A stretch of 64,000 nucleotides of DNA, taken from NCBI RefSeq assembly GCF_040358255.1, contig NZ_CP132938.1, forward strand, positions 186,001-250,000, given 5' to 3'. This DNA comes from Tunturibacter gelidoferens (GTDB lineage Bacteria > Acidobacteriota > Terriglobia > Terriglobales > Acidobacteriaceae). The position numbers were made by a program, and so were the translations under genes. Below are positions 18,415-28,245 of the stretch, piece by piece. Position 1 is the stretch's first letter, and each line of letters begins with the position of its first letter. The notes under the pieces are model-generated. The model searched no databases. It was not told the origin of the DNA and saw only the letters and a list, made by a program, of their open reading frames with translations.

Positions 18415-18705
18415 ATGGCGAAGGCCTTTGGTTATCTCAGAGTCAGCAGCCAGGGACAGGTGGAAGGTGACGGATTTCCGCGACAGCTAGAGGCAATCCA
18501 GAAGTATGCCGCCGCTCATGACATCAAACTGGCTATTTCGTACTGGAAGGCCGATTTCGAGCTCAATTTACAACGATATTCTGTACTGGACTCAGAGCTA
18601 TTGGATACAGATGGAATTCTTCAGCGATACGGGAGACTGGCTTCACGGGAGGCAACTGTACGAGAAGCTGGTTATTCGGTAACTTGCCGACATAGACCGA
18701 CCTGA
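18415..18705 (+). pseudogene. Serine recombinase (resolvase) N-terminal stump
   Basis: The first 45 residues match resolvase/invertase catalytic domains: FGYLRVSSQGQVEGDGFPRQ with the nucleophilic Ser in RVSS, then LEAIQKYAAAHDIKL. Family text is lost after about residue 50, and the frame runs into an R2 repeat at 18670. A functional resolvase needs about 120 residues for this domain, so it is dead. Confidence 0.7.
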
Positions 18706-18751
18706 ATAGCTTGATGAGTGACTCGGCCTGTTCTCACCAGTTGTGTGAGTC
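18670..18751 (+). repeat. Palindromic repeat R2, copy a
   Basis: GGTTATTCGGTAACTTGCCG, then a spacer, then GATGAGTGACTCGGCCTGTT, then CTCACCAGTTGTGTGAGTC. The core matches copies at 22224 and 50595 and, inverted, at 20171, 43835 and 46533. It lies between the resolvase stump and the chitinase. Confidence 0.65.
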
Positions 18752-18803
18752 GCAAACGATTACTGGGATTCTCACTCGGCCGAAATCCTGAACCGGCGCG
18801 AGA

Positions 18804-20080
18804 TCACCTGAGGCCGGCGGCAGTAGTTTTCGTGATGGTGCCGTTGGCGTCGTCGTCCTTGAGAGCCCAGATGAATGCGCCGCCGAGGCCCCCAGGAACG
18901 CGCGCGCGGACGTAAACCGTTTTGACCCAGACCGTGACTGGGTCATCGTAGGACCAGAAGGTTTGCGTGTTGGGATCGTAGAGCGACACGGCGAGTCGGC
19001 GCTCATCGAAGTGAGTCGTGTAGCCGGTCAGGCCGGTCACCGTGAGATAGGTGATCAGGCCGGGCGTTTGCAGATAGTCGCTCGAAGGAAACGAAGCTGG
19101 ACCGGTTGCGGTTTGATACAGGCCATCGTTAGTTTTAGGAACGCCAGTCCAACCGCGAGCATACGTGGGAATGCCGAGGACGAGCTTTTCTCCGGGGACG
19201 CCGGCCTCAAGATACGAGCGAACCGTGTATTCGATGTAGAAATTCTCGGAGGCATCGGGATCCTGCTTGTCGTCGAAGAGGGGAGAAGCGTGATTGGTAG
19301 AAGTCTCCCAGGTGCCGTGGTAGTCGTAACCCTGCAGGTTGAAGAAATCTAGCTGGCGCCCGACTTCGGCTAGCTGTAGGTTGGAGAAATTCTGCTGGCC
19401 AGCGGGTCCGAACATCGTCAGCAGATAATGCTTGTTGTTGGCCTTCCCCAGGGAGTCCAGTTGCTTGCGAAATTCCTTGAGCAGCAATGTTGCGTTTAAC
19501 GTGTCAGTGGCGGTGGGAAATTCCCAATCAATATCGATGCCATCGAAGACTCCCGCTGCAGAAACTCCGGGCGCGAGATTACCCTTGACGAACAGATCGA
19601 TACAGCTGGAGACAAAGGCCTGGCGGCCTTGAGCGGTACTCGCAGCGGCCGAAAAACCGGCGGCCCCAGAGAGCGAGATCTCCACTTTCAGATTTGGATG
19701 CAGTTGTTTGAGCTGTTGCAGCGCGGGAAATTCCCGTACAGCGGGCCTGCGTATGGCGCGCCGCTAACGCTTGGAAGATACGGATCCTGATAGTCGGCCC
19801 AGCTGTCCGCTATGGCGCAGCCGGTCGGCGTGGCGTTGCCGAAGGCGTAGGTCAAATGCGTGAGCTTATCTGCGACGCCATTGGCCTGTAGATTCGCAAT
19901 GTTGTAGCCGGCGAAATAAATGCTCCATTCTTCAAAGTAGCCGCCGACCACTTTGGATTTTTTGTCGTGGCCCAGCTCATTGGCGAGAACAGGGCGCGCA
20001 AGAAAAAACGGAATGAGCAGGCTGACGACGAAGAAGGTGAGGGCGCGGCCGGGAGGACCGACAGAGACACGAGTGGACAT
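18804..20080 (-). pseudogene. GH18 chitinase, frameshifted
   Basis: The N-terminal frame (start 20080) carries a signal peptide (FFVVSLLIPFFLARPVLAN) and the first GH18 strand (KKSKVVGGYFEEWSIYFAGY). At about 19722 one base is missing in AATTTCCCGCGCTG; reading then resumes as ALQQLKQLHPNLKVEISLSG. The catalytic signature DGIDIDWE is intact, with the acid Glu codon at 19521-19523, as is the late GLGGAFIWALKDDD. Restored, it would be a secreted chitinase of about 425 residues that hydrolyses beta-1,4-GlcNAc polymers. Inverted R2 repeats flank it. Confidence 0.85.
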
Positions 20081-20170
20081 AGACTACCTCGAGGAGGGGA
20101 TGCAAGCTGGCGAGAGGAATATACAACTATACAACCGCTTAGGCAACAGATAACCATATGTGCCGCATGG

Positions 20171-20240
20171 CGGTTCTCGACGAGTGATAAACGCCGAGTC
20201 ACTCATCGAGGCCGGATTAGTACCGTGAAGTCGGCTTCAG
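20171..20240 (-). repeat. Palindromic repeat R2, copy b (inverted)
   Basis: Reverse complement reads GAAGCCGACTTCACGG, then TACTAATCCGGCCTCGATGA, then GTGACTCGGCGTTTATCACT. Inverted relative to copy a; the two bracket the chitinase gene. Confidence 0.6.
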
Positions 20241-20323
20241 GGAGGTAGTCGTAGCGTGCCGAGCGTGAGTTGCCGGTTAACCTCCTCCCACGCCGCCAAG
20301 CCAACCTTCTCAAATACTCCGCG

Positions 20324-22006
20324 TTACTCCCGAAACAAATGATTCAGAATCGCATTCATCAGCGGATCGATCACCACTACGTCGGCCGGATAAGACCAGA
20401 ATCCAATCAGGTATCGAACCATCTCGCCCACCCGCTTTTTCACCCCTTCGCGAAACGCCTGTTGCTCCTCGATCGACAACTGCCCCAGCTGCAGACCATT
20501 CAGAGTGCTGTCGATAGGATTCGTATGCTTCGGCGTATATCGTATCGGTCCCAGCTCTCCTGCCTCACTCATCACCGGATCGGTCAATACCATCCGCGCC
20601 ACCATCCGTCCGCGGTCATAGTCATGCACACGATACCGTTCGTCGAAGAACCCCAGAAAGCCCGTTAGATCTGCACCCGCCAGCAACTCCTCCGACACCG
20701 CGATTCCATAGATCCGCATATAGTCGCACTGTCCAAGATTCGCCGCCGTCTCAAACGCCAGCACCGTATCGCGAAACGCATCGGCGCGGTAGCTTCCTAC
20801 CCCCAGACTCGCAATCTCCTCCTTGTACTGGTGTTCAATCCGCCGCCTGGCCTCAGCCAGACTCTCTTTTCCAATCTTCGCAACCTGCCTCGTCCCCGTG
20901 CGTGTAGGCTGCGTAAACAACACCTTCAGCAAACCATCCGCAGTCCGCTTCAGGCTTCCGCTCTTGATCTCGCCTGAACGTAGCTTCTCTGCCAGTTCAC
21001 TAGCCCGAGCGTCCATTAGCGCAATCTGTTCATTCATCTCTACCGCAGTAATCCAGTCCTGAAACTCCGACTGGCTAAGCAGCACCTTCGCCCACCGCTT
21101 CATGATCTGGAAGTAGTCTGCAGTCACCTCGCAAAAGCTCGAGTCCGCGCTCGAAGTTCTCCCATGCGGCGACACAAACAAGTAGAACCTGCTGTCGTTG
21201 TACCAGTGCTTGTCGATGTCATCCACCAGGTTCTTCGCCATACCCAGTGGCTCGTTCTGTAACACTCCGCCGTCTGTGTAAGTAAATCTCGACGGGTCAT
21301 CCGTCCACGGCTCAAGACTGCTTTTGGCATACTCCGCCCGCCTGCGGTCCATCTCCTTCGCCCTAAACGCCAGCGGATAAGCCCCGCTCGCCACCGACGC
21401 ATCCGCCAGCTCACGCCACACCTCCGGCTTATCGCTCCCCTCCACACTCACCACACGCGTTATCTGGTCCTCGTGCCGCGTGTAAATAAACTTCCCGCAA
21501 GGCTGCATGTCATAGCCGTAGTCCACGCCGTTCAGGTTAGTCAGAGTCATCCCGAGAGAGATCGAACGCGCCGCGGCCAAATGCGTTATGGGAGCAGGCC
21601 AGTCCCCCGTCGCGTAGCGTCCCAGTAGCGTATCCTCTGCAATTTTCTCCACCATGTTCGACGAAAAAATCGATCGCAGCGGCGGCTCCACCTCACCCGT
21701 CTCTTCGTTCACCGTCTCCAGCAACCCGTCCAGGTTGATACGTTTCACCCACACGTTGTACAAAGGGTTGTCGTAGGGGCCACGAAACTCCTGAGCCGAG
21801 TACAGCATCTTCTGCGCCACAATCGCTGCCGTCATCGCGCCGGCCGAAGCACCCGTCATCACATCGATCAGGATTTTCTCGTCATCCGTCACGCCGTCGG
21901 CGTCGTTATGCTGATGAATCGCGTCCAGCACCTCATACAGCACCCCCGCCTCATAACTTCCCAGCGACACCGCACCCGCAATCGTAATAGCCAGCCGTTT
22001 CGGCAT
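20324..22006 (-). CDS. Patatin-like phospholipase
   Basis: 560 residues. Glycine-rich oxyanion segment ITIAGAVSLGSYEAGVL near the start, nucleophile Ser54 in TGASAGAM (G-x-S-x-G), and the partner Asp245 in TDGGVLQNEPLG, forming the Ser-Asp dyad of patatin lipases. The long C-terminal extension is of the kind found in large bacterial patatins. GAGGAG lies 6 bases before the ATG. No signal peptide, so it acts in the cytoplasm or on the inner leaflet of the membrane. It has C-ending codon use like the HAD gene at 61 kb and no damage, so it looks native. Confidence 0.88.
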   Translation of the reverse strand: MPKRLAITIAGAVSLGSYEAGVLYEVLDAIHQHNDADGVTDDEKILIDVMTGASAGAMTAAIVAQKMLYSAQEFRGPYDNPLYNVWVKRINLDGLLETVNEETGEVEPPLRSIFSSNMVEKIAEDTLLGRYATGDWPAPITHLAAARSISLGMTLTNLNGVDYGYDMQPCGKFIYTRHEDQITRVVSVEGSDKPEVWRELADASVASGAYPLAFRAKEMDRRRAEYAKSSLEPWTDDPSRFTYTDGGVLQNEPLGMAKNLVDDIDKHWYNDSRFYLFVSPHGRTSSADSSFCEVTADYFQIMKRWAKVLLSQSEFQDWITAVEMNEQIALMDARASELAEKLRSGEIKSGSLKRTADGLLKVLFTQPTRTGTRQVAKIGKESLAEARRRIEHQYKEEIASLGVGSYRADAFRDTVLAFETAANLGQCDYMRIYGIAVSEELLAGADLTGFLGFFDERYRVHDYDRGRMVARMVLTDPVMSEAGELGPIRYTPKHTNPIDSTLNGLQLGQLSIEEQQAFREGVKKRVGEMVRYLIGFWSYPADVVVIDPLMNAILNHLFRE

Positions 22007-22371
22007 GTATCTCCTCGTAGAGGAGAATTAGAGCATCTTCCAGCACCCGGAACCATATACCTAAATGGGTATATTCCTTAGGGCGAGATAGTCTGTAACA
22101 ATCAGAAGTCCCCGTCAGGTCCCGGGGTATGCGTCTTCAACGAAGCCCCGGCCAGGAACTGTAGTAAATGCAAAGAGCGTTCTTCATTACTCATCTCCTT
22201 TCGCTGAGATGGGAAACTAACAATATGGATGGGTGCATCGGCCTGTTAGCAACAGTTGAACGAGAGGGTCACTTGTTTGTATGGATAAGTTGTCGGGCTG
22301 AGGAGCACTTGGTGTACAAGGGCTGAACTCAGAAGAATCGGCTGATTCAGAGACATCCAAGGAGGCTCCTC
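22007..22371. other. Intergenic region holding R2 copy c and the IS110 left flank
   Basis: Besides R2 copy c, 22263-22371 is the non-coding lead-in of the broken IS110 element (bridge-RNA position in this family). A TATACCTAAATGGGTATA-like palindrome lies at about 22054-22071, upstream of the patatin gene, and could be an operator. Confidence 0.4.
22224..22262 (+). repeat. Palindromic repeat R2, copy c, cut by IS110
   Basis: GATGGGTGCATCGGCCTGTT then AGCAACAGTTGA matches 50619-50650. Similarity stops at CAGTTGA, where the IS110 lead-in begins, suggesting that the element inserted in the repeat. Confidence 0.6.
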
Positions 22372-23112
22372 GTGACCAGTATGAACTTCATCGGGTTGGA
22401 CATCCACAAGAAGACGATCAGTTATTGCGTGAAGGACATCAGTGGCAAGGTGCAATCGGAGGGCAAGATTCCGGCGACGCGGCACGGCCTGCGGGAGTGG
22501 GTTGGGACGCTCGCGAAGCCCTGGACGGTGGCGATGGAAGCGACCATGTTTACGGGCTGGATCTACGACTACCTTCGACCGCACGCGGCAGCGGTGAAGG
22601 TGGCTCATCCCCTGATGCTGCGTGCCATTGCCGTGGCGAAGAAGAAGAACGATCGCATCGATGCAGGCAGGATAGCCGACTGCATGCGTTGTGACTTCCT
22701 GCCGGAGTGCTACATGGCACCGATGGAGATCCGGCAGCGCCGGCGCACGCTGCGCTACCGGAAGCTGCTGGTCCGGCAGAACGTCCAGTTGAAGAACAAG
22801 ATCGCGCAGCTGCTGATGGAGTCCGGCGTCAGCTACAACAAGGAGAAGCTGCATCAGCAAGGATATTTCCACCAGGTTCTACCCGCGAACCCGGAGATCG
22901 ACCCCTCGCTGTGGCCACTGCTGAAGCTCACGCGCGAGATGATCGAGCGCACCCAGAAGACGGAACGAGCTCTGCTGCGTTCGCTCGAAGCCGACCCACT
23001 GCTCGCAACGTGAGTCGAGCGGTTGATGACGATCCCTGCCATCGGCCACGTCACGGCGCTGACCTGGGTGCTCGAAGTCGGCGAGGTCGAGCGGTTCCAC
23101 TCCGTCAAGCAG
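22372..23112 (+). pseudogene. IS110-family transposase, in-frame stop and 3' truncated
   Basis: Starts NFIGLDIHKKTISYCVKD (DEDD RuvC-like domain, first Asp in GLDIHK) and continues through KKKNDRIDAGRIADCMRCD. TGA at 23011-23013 interrupts ADPLLAT-[stop]-VERLMTIPAIGHV, where family members have Arg (CGA to TGA). The same frame then gives TALTWVLEVGEVERFHSVKQ and is lost at about 23112, before the conserved C-terminal Ser motif. Thus stop plus truncation make it inactive. About 247 of roughly 340-400 residues remain. Confidence 0.85.
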
Positions 23113-23117
23113 CGGTT

Positions 23118-23217
23118 CATCAGCAGGTGGCGACCCACGCGACTTAACGATCTGCGCCAAATCCAATGTCTGCGTCAGTCGTTCATATTCGGCGTCCGAA
23201 AGACTCTGGATGGTCAA
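23118..23217 (-). pseudogene. Possible YecA/UPF0149-like N-terminal scrap
   Basis: About 33 codons, MTIQSLSDAEYERLTQTLDL, resemble the start of YecA/UPF0149 family proteins. It abuts the broken IS110 3' end and has no continuation. Weak because of its length. Confidence 0.3.
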
Positions 23218-23221
23218 GGCC

Positions 23222-24216
23222 TCAATGTGGCACGACCGTTTTATCTAGGAAGGATTTGCCTGTGTAGCCTGCCAAGAATCCGACGAAAACCCCTCCCCAA
23301 AAATCTTCCACCGAGAGAATCGGTTGTGCATCCTTTTTCCGAGCAAAGGCTACGACCGTAATTCCTGCGATCATCATCGCAGTGGCGAGAGACAACAAAT
23401 AGGAAGCGATTGATCCCGGCGTGCGTGTGGTATTGACCAACGTGATCAGAGTCCGCTCACCAGTCAAGTCCTTTAGGAGGAAGCCGAAGAAGGATCCAAT
23501 TAGAGCGCCAAAGAGAATCGCTTTCAAAGGTGCACGGATGTTCAATTGATAATCGGCTACGTCGATGTTCTTGCTCGAATCAATCTCATATTCGATCCGT
23601 ACGCTGGACTGGTAGATATTAGGCGGGAAAAGATCGATCGATTCGTTTTCAATGTGAAAACTTGAATGATTGAGTTCCCCGGCTGTAACTCCGTTTCCAA
23701 TGGACTGACCTGTTTATTCTCTGCAAGGGCCCTATGTAGTCGTTGCAATACATCCTGCTTGGCGACGTCGTAGTTATCCTTGTCGGTAGAATCAAGCAAT
23801 TGCACGATGCTGTAAACATCAGAATCGGAGATAACATCCGCCTCGGTTTCAGGTGTCGAACTTAGAGCTTGGTTGCTCATCCGCGGCGATGTGTTCTCTT
23901 TTGAGGAACCGGGTAACAGGTCAACAAATTTGAACAACTTTTTCTGATGGCCCTTGACGGTGTTAATAGTTCGGGCGATTCTCCGGTTCCTATAGCTCCT
24001 TTCGAGAACAGCCACATCAATGAATTCGACCGGCAGCAAAGTGGTCACTGAGGTAATTTTCACCGGGACGTCATAGGGGTTGGTGATCCGTGTATAAATT
24101 GAAAACTTCGTTCCCGCTTCCAGCTGAGGCGAGGAAGTACTAATTTGATAGCGGAGTGGCCCCCTGATGGAGCGCTGCTTGTCGGTAGGCGGAGTTAGTA
24201 CAGGTCCAGTAGCCAT
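23222..24216 (-). pseudogene. Membrane-anchored protein of unknown function, frameshifted
   Basis: From ATG 24216 a soluble beta-rich domain runs to about residue 190 (FSIYTRITNPYDVPVKITSV), resembling a NEW3/Ig-like fold. At about 23662 one base is missing. In the new frame FHIENESIDLFPPNIYQSS and then RAPLKAILFGALIGSFFGFL continue without break into three membrane segments ending SVEDFWGGVFVGFLAGYTG. The intact protein would be about 330 residues with its soluble domain before a C-terminal membrane domain. No family recognised. It is the last gene of a minus-strand run of secreted or membrane proteins. Confidence 0.6.
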
Positions 24217-24673
24217 ATCTTCCTTAATTTTGGTGTAACTGAGACCTTCAGGCCATGCACTGCACTTTGCCGTTCTCGATATGGCTCGATGCGTCGGTTG
24301 GCGGTTCTTTGGCCGCGATGGTATCCCTCGTGTCGTTTCCCAGCAATCTAATTCTCCGTCTTCGGTTTCTTGCCGCAGCCAAATATTTGGCGCGGAGATC
24401 GAACCAGTGAGTCGCCATTGGGGGCTAGAGCGATTATCCTTCCTCGGAGCTCTCCATTACCTTCTTTCAGTGACAACCCGGCTTGATACGTCGCAGACGA
24501 ATTCTTGCTGAAGATGTAGTTGCCGTTCCAGTTTCCGACAAGCTTGTTTATCACCACACTCGTCCTTGAGTGCCTGTCGAGGAGTGGTGAGCAGTCTGCG
24601 CCCAACAGAACGTACAGTGAAACATGATCAGCAGAAACATGATTGGGCAATAACGCGCGCTGCTATGTGGCAT
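24217..24673 (-). pseudogene. Exported protein of unknown function, frameshifted
   Basis: A signal peptide (IMFLLIMFHCTFCWAQTAH) starts at 24673 or 24640. Its frame closes after about 39 codons, while a neighbouring frame gives KLVGNWNGNYIFSKNSSATY, then GELRGRIIALAPNGDSL. A third frame continues DGELDCWETTRGIPSRPKN to the ATG of the next gene. At least two frame changes are required. It may originally have been fused to, or coupled with, the gene at 23222-24216. Confidence 0.4.
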
Positions 24674-24933
24674 GGATCCAGTCTCCTTATCCGCACATAC
24701 CTCAATACAGATTCGCGTTTACATCAGTTCCCGCACACGCGAGCACTTCATCGTGAAAGGCTTTGGCAAATCTCGGCCCATCCTTCGCATTACTGATCGG
24801 AATTGGTAAAGACCCCTGGGCGCGAGAACTGCCATTTGGGAGCCGCTCGCGCAGGCGTACCGACTGATATCGTGTCGTCATTCCTCGACGACAAAACGGC
24901 TGATCGAGCTAGTCACAAGCGTATTACTTTGAC

Positions 24934-25280
24934 CTATTTGTCGAATGAGATGATCCTGACACTTTTGACCTCAAATGTACTGGTACATGCGTTGACCTCA
25001 TTGTCTACAGTCTTTCCGGGAGGAACGAAAGACACGGGATCACCTCTATGGCCGGGAGAGATCGTTCCCGATTCAGTGCCGCAGGTGTATTGCACGACAA
25101 AAGCGACGTTTTTCACTGAACATCATTATCATTCGCAACAGTCACGTGGAGAGTCGTCAATTCACCTGTGTTTGCGACATACGCTGAGACCGTCACGCCG
25201 CCACGTTGTGCCTCTTGACCATTGGCGGTGAAACTAATAAAGACCAAAATTGCAGCAACCTTAATCCAAAGTTTATCCAT
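24934..25280 (-). pseudogene. Small exported protein, frameshifted
   Basis: ATG 25280 has GGAGG 9 bases upstream and starts a clear signal peptide (KVAAILVFISFTANGQ). The mature text VTVSAYVANTGELTTLHVTV runs to TGA at 25113. A frame beginning GTG 25116 continues KNVAFVVQYTCGTESGTISP to 24934. One missing base would give a protein of about 114 residues. A real two-gene overlap is the alternative, but only one signal peptide exists. No family recognised. Confidence 0.5.
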
Positions 25281-25640
25281 GCCCAGATCCTCCGAACGAA
25301 GCTGATTGTACTGCGTGGAATTAAGGGCCCTCAAGATATAAGGTCCGTTACAAAACCAAGACAAGACGGGTGAAAAGTGGTCTTTACATAAGGTCGGACT
25401 CCGCCGAATTACTGCCAAGTTTTACTACCTTTCATACGCCAGCTGGGTTCTACCGTCAATCAAATTAGATGTTGCACCTGAATTTATCTACCTTCGCCGA
25501 CAAACGGGGACCGCTGGACCGTCATGAGCAGGTGTGCTGTTTGAATGCTACCCATTGTCTAAGAGCCGCGTAATGAAGGCGGCTTGTCTCCTAGGCGGGC
25601 TGATGTAGTACAAAATCAGGAAGCGCGGTGAAATTGTGAG
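25281..25640. other. Intergenic region, nothing recognised
   Basis: No coding-like text, hairpin or repeat noticed. It probably contains the promoter of the small exported protein. Confidence 0.4.
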
Positions 25641-25812
25641 ATGAACAACGATTTCGCTTCACAGGAGCAAATCGGAAAAACTCGACGCACAGATCGCAGC
25701 ACTTGCGAACCAAGTTTCGATTGATGGGCAGAAACAAACTGTGCTCCTAACCCTTCGAGACGACGTAGTCCAGGTTTGTGTCCAAAAGCCGATTTTGATT
25801 ACGCCCTCGTGA
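25641..25812 (+). pseudogene. Possible small frameshifted gene
   Basis: ATG 25641 gives MNNDFASQEQIGK. After a frame change the text LDAQIAALANQVSIDGQKQT, then VLLTLRDDVVQ, runs to TGA 25810-25812. It is amphipathic and coiled-coil-like. Too short for assignment. Confidence 0.3.
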
Positions 25813-26058
25813 AGTAACAAAAATGCATGTTATCCATTGGTTCTTCCGAAACATGGTGGAGAACACTTCAATGACAGCGGTGGGACAGTCCTCTCCCCTG
25901 TTTTGAATTTGTCTTGATTTATAGGTGTAGGCTATTCAGTCAACAGCCTCACAGATCAAGGAATCTCTTGATTCCCGTCGCGCCGTGCGACAAATTTCCG
26001 ACGAACGCAGCCATCGGGCGCAAAAATGGGCAGACGAGCACTCGGAGGATCGATGCGA

Positions 26059-26777
26059 TCACTTAGCGGATACAGAGCATCTGTTGGTTCGAACGTCGCA
26101 GGTTTGTCCGTTACCGCAACGTCGGATGTGCGTCACGCATTGTGCCTGTGAGCTGACGCATTCAGCGAGATGAGAGGTGACGCACCTGTCATACTTTGGG
26201 CGATTGTCCGCGTTCTTTTGTGTACCCTCTTTACCGAACTCCTCTTCGCACCACGAATAGATATTGGCGTTGCATTGTGCCTTTTTTTGGTTACAGCTCT
26301 GTTCAAGGTCGTCCGGTGAGGGATCACAGTTCGAGTAGATTAGACCAGATGGTCCCCGGGCGGCGCCAGGTACATCGGGGATTCGTACCTTTGCTGCCAA
26401 GGATGACGGATCAACTGAGGCTACGTTGGCATCCCACCATCCGCCGCTGGTCTTTTCTTGCCCGGGAGCTAAAGTGGCGGTGCAGCCCGACTCGGTCGCG
26501 GTTTGCCTTTCTTGTCTGTAAAACGAAACTGACAATCCACTTTGGCGACGTAAGAGTATGTATTTTTGAGCTTGTAATACATCATCCCATCGGGATAGTG
26601 CTTAAACGCGATTTGTATGCCGTTAGATTCGTTATCCTTCATAGGCATCCACGGGCCATAGTGGACTTGGGGTGGCTGACAAAAACAAGAAAGTTGTGCG
26701 GCCAGCAAGACAAAGGCTGCAAACAAGCGGCTCGATTTGGAATGAATCGAGTTCGTGCTTGCAAGTGTCATATTCAC
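26059..26777 (-). pseudogene. Cysteine-rich secreted protein, frameshifted
   Basis: ATG 26777 starts a signal peptide (LFAAFVLLAAQLSCFCQ). The first 100 residues are beta-rich (YKLKNTYSYVAKVDCQFRFT). At about 26505 one base is missing and reading continues as TATESGCTATLAPGQEKTSG. The C-terminal 90 residues carry about ten cysteines (DLEQSCNQKKAQCNANIYSW, then QAQCVTHIRRCGNGQTCDVR), suggesting a disulphide-knotted extracellular domain. It starts 4 bases after the stop of the gene at 26781-27215, so both were one operon. No family recognised. Confidence 0.55.
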
Positions 26778-26780
26778 AAT

Positions 26781-27215
26781 TTACTGAACTGCTGGCCAGT
26801 TTGTGAAAGTGTAATACGGATTTTGCTTCGGATCTGTCTGTACCTTTTTCATGTTGTCAGCAAAAAGCTGGGGTCGCGCAGCAACAAGGCACTGGACCGT
26901 ATCGCCATAGCCGCCCGAATAGGCGTTGTATATCCATTCTTGCTGATAGTTTTTGCGCACCCAAGCCTGAAACTCTTTGCCTCTATCGGGGCCTTGATAG
27001 AGTTCCGAATAATAATGATGTGGAGGAGCAGCCGCATAACCGTTCAGTATGGGATCGTTTTTCCTCAACGGAACAGTAACAGAACAAAATCTGTAATCGT
27101 TAGAGATGATCTGTGCCATAGCTGGCTTTTCAACCACATGACTTGGTATGGAAGCCATTATTGCGATCCCCAGTAGAAAAGCGCCGGCACGAGAGAATTT
27201 ATGGACAACTTTCAT
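26781..27215 (-). CDS. Exported protein of unknown function
   Basis: 144 residues from ATG 27215, chosen because GGAGG lies 5 bases upstream; the frame is open to 27281. A signal peptide is present (GAFLLGIAIMASIPSHVVEK, cut near PAMAQ). The mature part has two cysteines (RFCSVTV, TVQCLVA) and aromatic-rich text (HHYYSELYQGPDRG). Intact, unlike its downstream partner. No family recognised; periplasmic or extracellular. Confidence 0.6.
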   Translation of the reverse strand: MKVVHKFSRAGAFLLGIAIMASIPSHVVEKPAMAQIISNDYRFCSVTVPLRKNDPILNGYAAAPPHHYYSELYQGPDRGKEFQAWVRKNYQQEWIYNAYSGGYGDTVQCLVAARPQLFADNMKKVQTDPKQNPYYTFTNWPAVQ

Positions 27216-27436
27216 AACACCTCCGAACAACGCAATTTGAGGGGCCCATGTCGTAATGCCGCTATTCTCACATAAAACCAACCCAAGCGTCGGATTGACC
27301 TTCGGCGCGGGAAATTATCCAAAGTGCAGGGGACTATAGGATTGGGCAACGGTGGTATGAGACTCCAATCATCTCCTTCCCTCGTGAGCATAGGGTCCAC
27401 GATGACATTCTCCTCACTTTTGGGTAGTAGATCAGT

Positions 27437-27888
27437 TTGAGAGTTGTATGTAAGGGCGGAGGAAACTCTATGTTTGGCTCCCGCCAATGGGAGCATCATC
27501 GTGATCGGGTTGTCTTACCGGAAGAGGAAGCGAGGTATCTGGGAGCGGCAGGGGAACTCATGGCCGATATTGCAACGGTGCTGATAGACACTGGGATGCG
27601 ACCGGAAGAGAACTCCCATCTTCGCTGGGAGTCTATCGGTTGGTCGAATGGGCACTGCGGAAGGCTCCAGGTGACGCACGGCAAGACGGCGGCGGCGCGG
27701 CGAATGCAGGGCTTAGCTTTGGAGTGACTGGCTCTGGCTGGCAAACTGGCTGTCTACGAAAGGCTTCGTCATTGCCGGGGCATTCTCATGGCAATGTCCA
27801 GGCGCCGATGGAGGAAGCACAACGATCCTCACTGGACTGCCAAGAAGTTGGGCCGCGCTGTCTCGCAGAAGCCGTTACGGTTTCATGA
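27437..27888 (+). pseudogene. Tyrosine recombinase (phage integrase) remnant
   Basis: The catalytic-domain entry is clear: LPEEEARYLGAAGELMADIA, then LIDTGMRPEENSHLRWESI (the Arg of box I in TGMRPEE), then LQVTHGKTAAARR. After 27727 the text scatters over frames (GHSHGNVQAPMEEAQR near 27775-27825), and the His-x-x-Arg and Tyr boxes are not found. It is a decayed integrase. Confidence 0.75.
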
Positions 27889-27930
27889 GGGCAAAGTCAC
27901 TTTTTTGAAAACAGGTCGAGCGTCCGCTCG

Positions 27931-28164
27931 GTGTTGCGTCCAGGAACGGCTGACTCCGGCAGTGGAATCAACCCTCTGATTGCCGGCCAACTCGACCGCG
28001 GCTTCGGCGCAGGCGCCGAGTGGAAGTACACCGACATCAAGCATCGCCTGGCCTTCGACGTTCGGTACGAGAAGCAATTCGGAGTACAGCTCCGCACCTC
28101 AGGCCAGGTCCTCGTCTTCAGCATCACGTGTCTCGATCTTCTGCATATGAAACCAGCAAAGTAA
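27931..28164 (+). pseudogene. C-terminal remnant of an outer-membrane beta-barrel-like protein
   Basis: About 70 codons of alternating pattern (GFGAGAEWKYTDIKHRLAFD, then VRYEKQFGVQLRTSGQVLVF) end at TAA 28162-28164. This resembles the last strands of transporter/porin-like barrels of the phenol-degradation MetA type. The N-terminal part is absent. Assignment is tentative. Confidence 0.35.
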
Positions 28165-28245
28165 GCAGTTGAAAACGTTTCGACCAAAGCGCCCTCACGC
28201 ACTACGCCCCTTCGTAACACCACGGAGAGCCAGGTTCGAACACCT

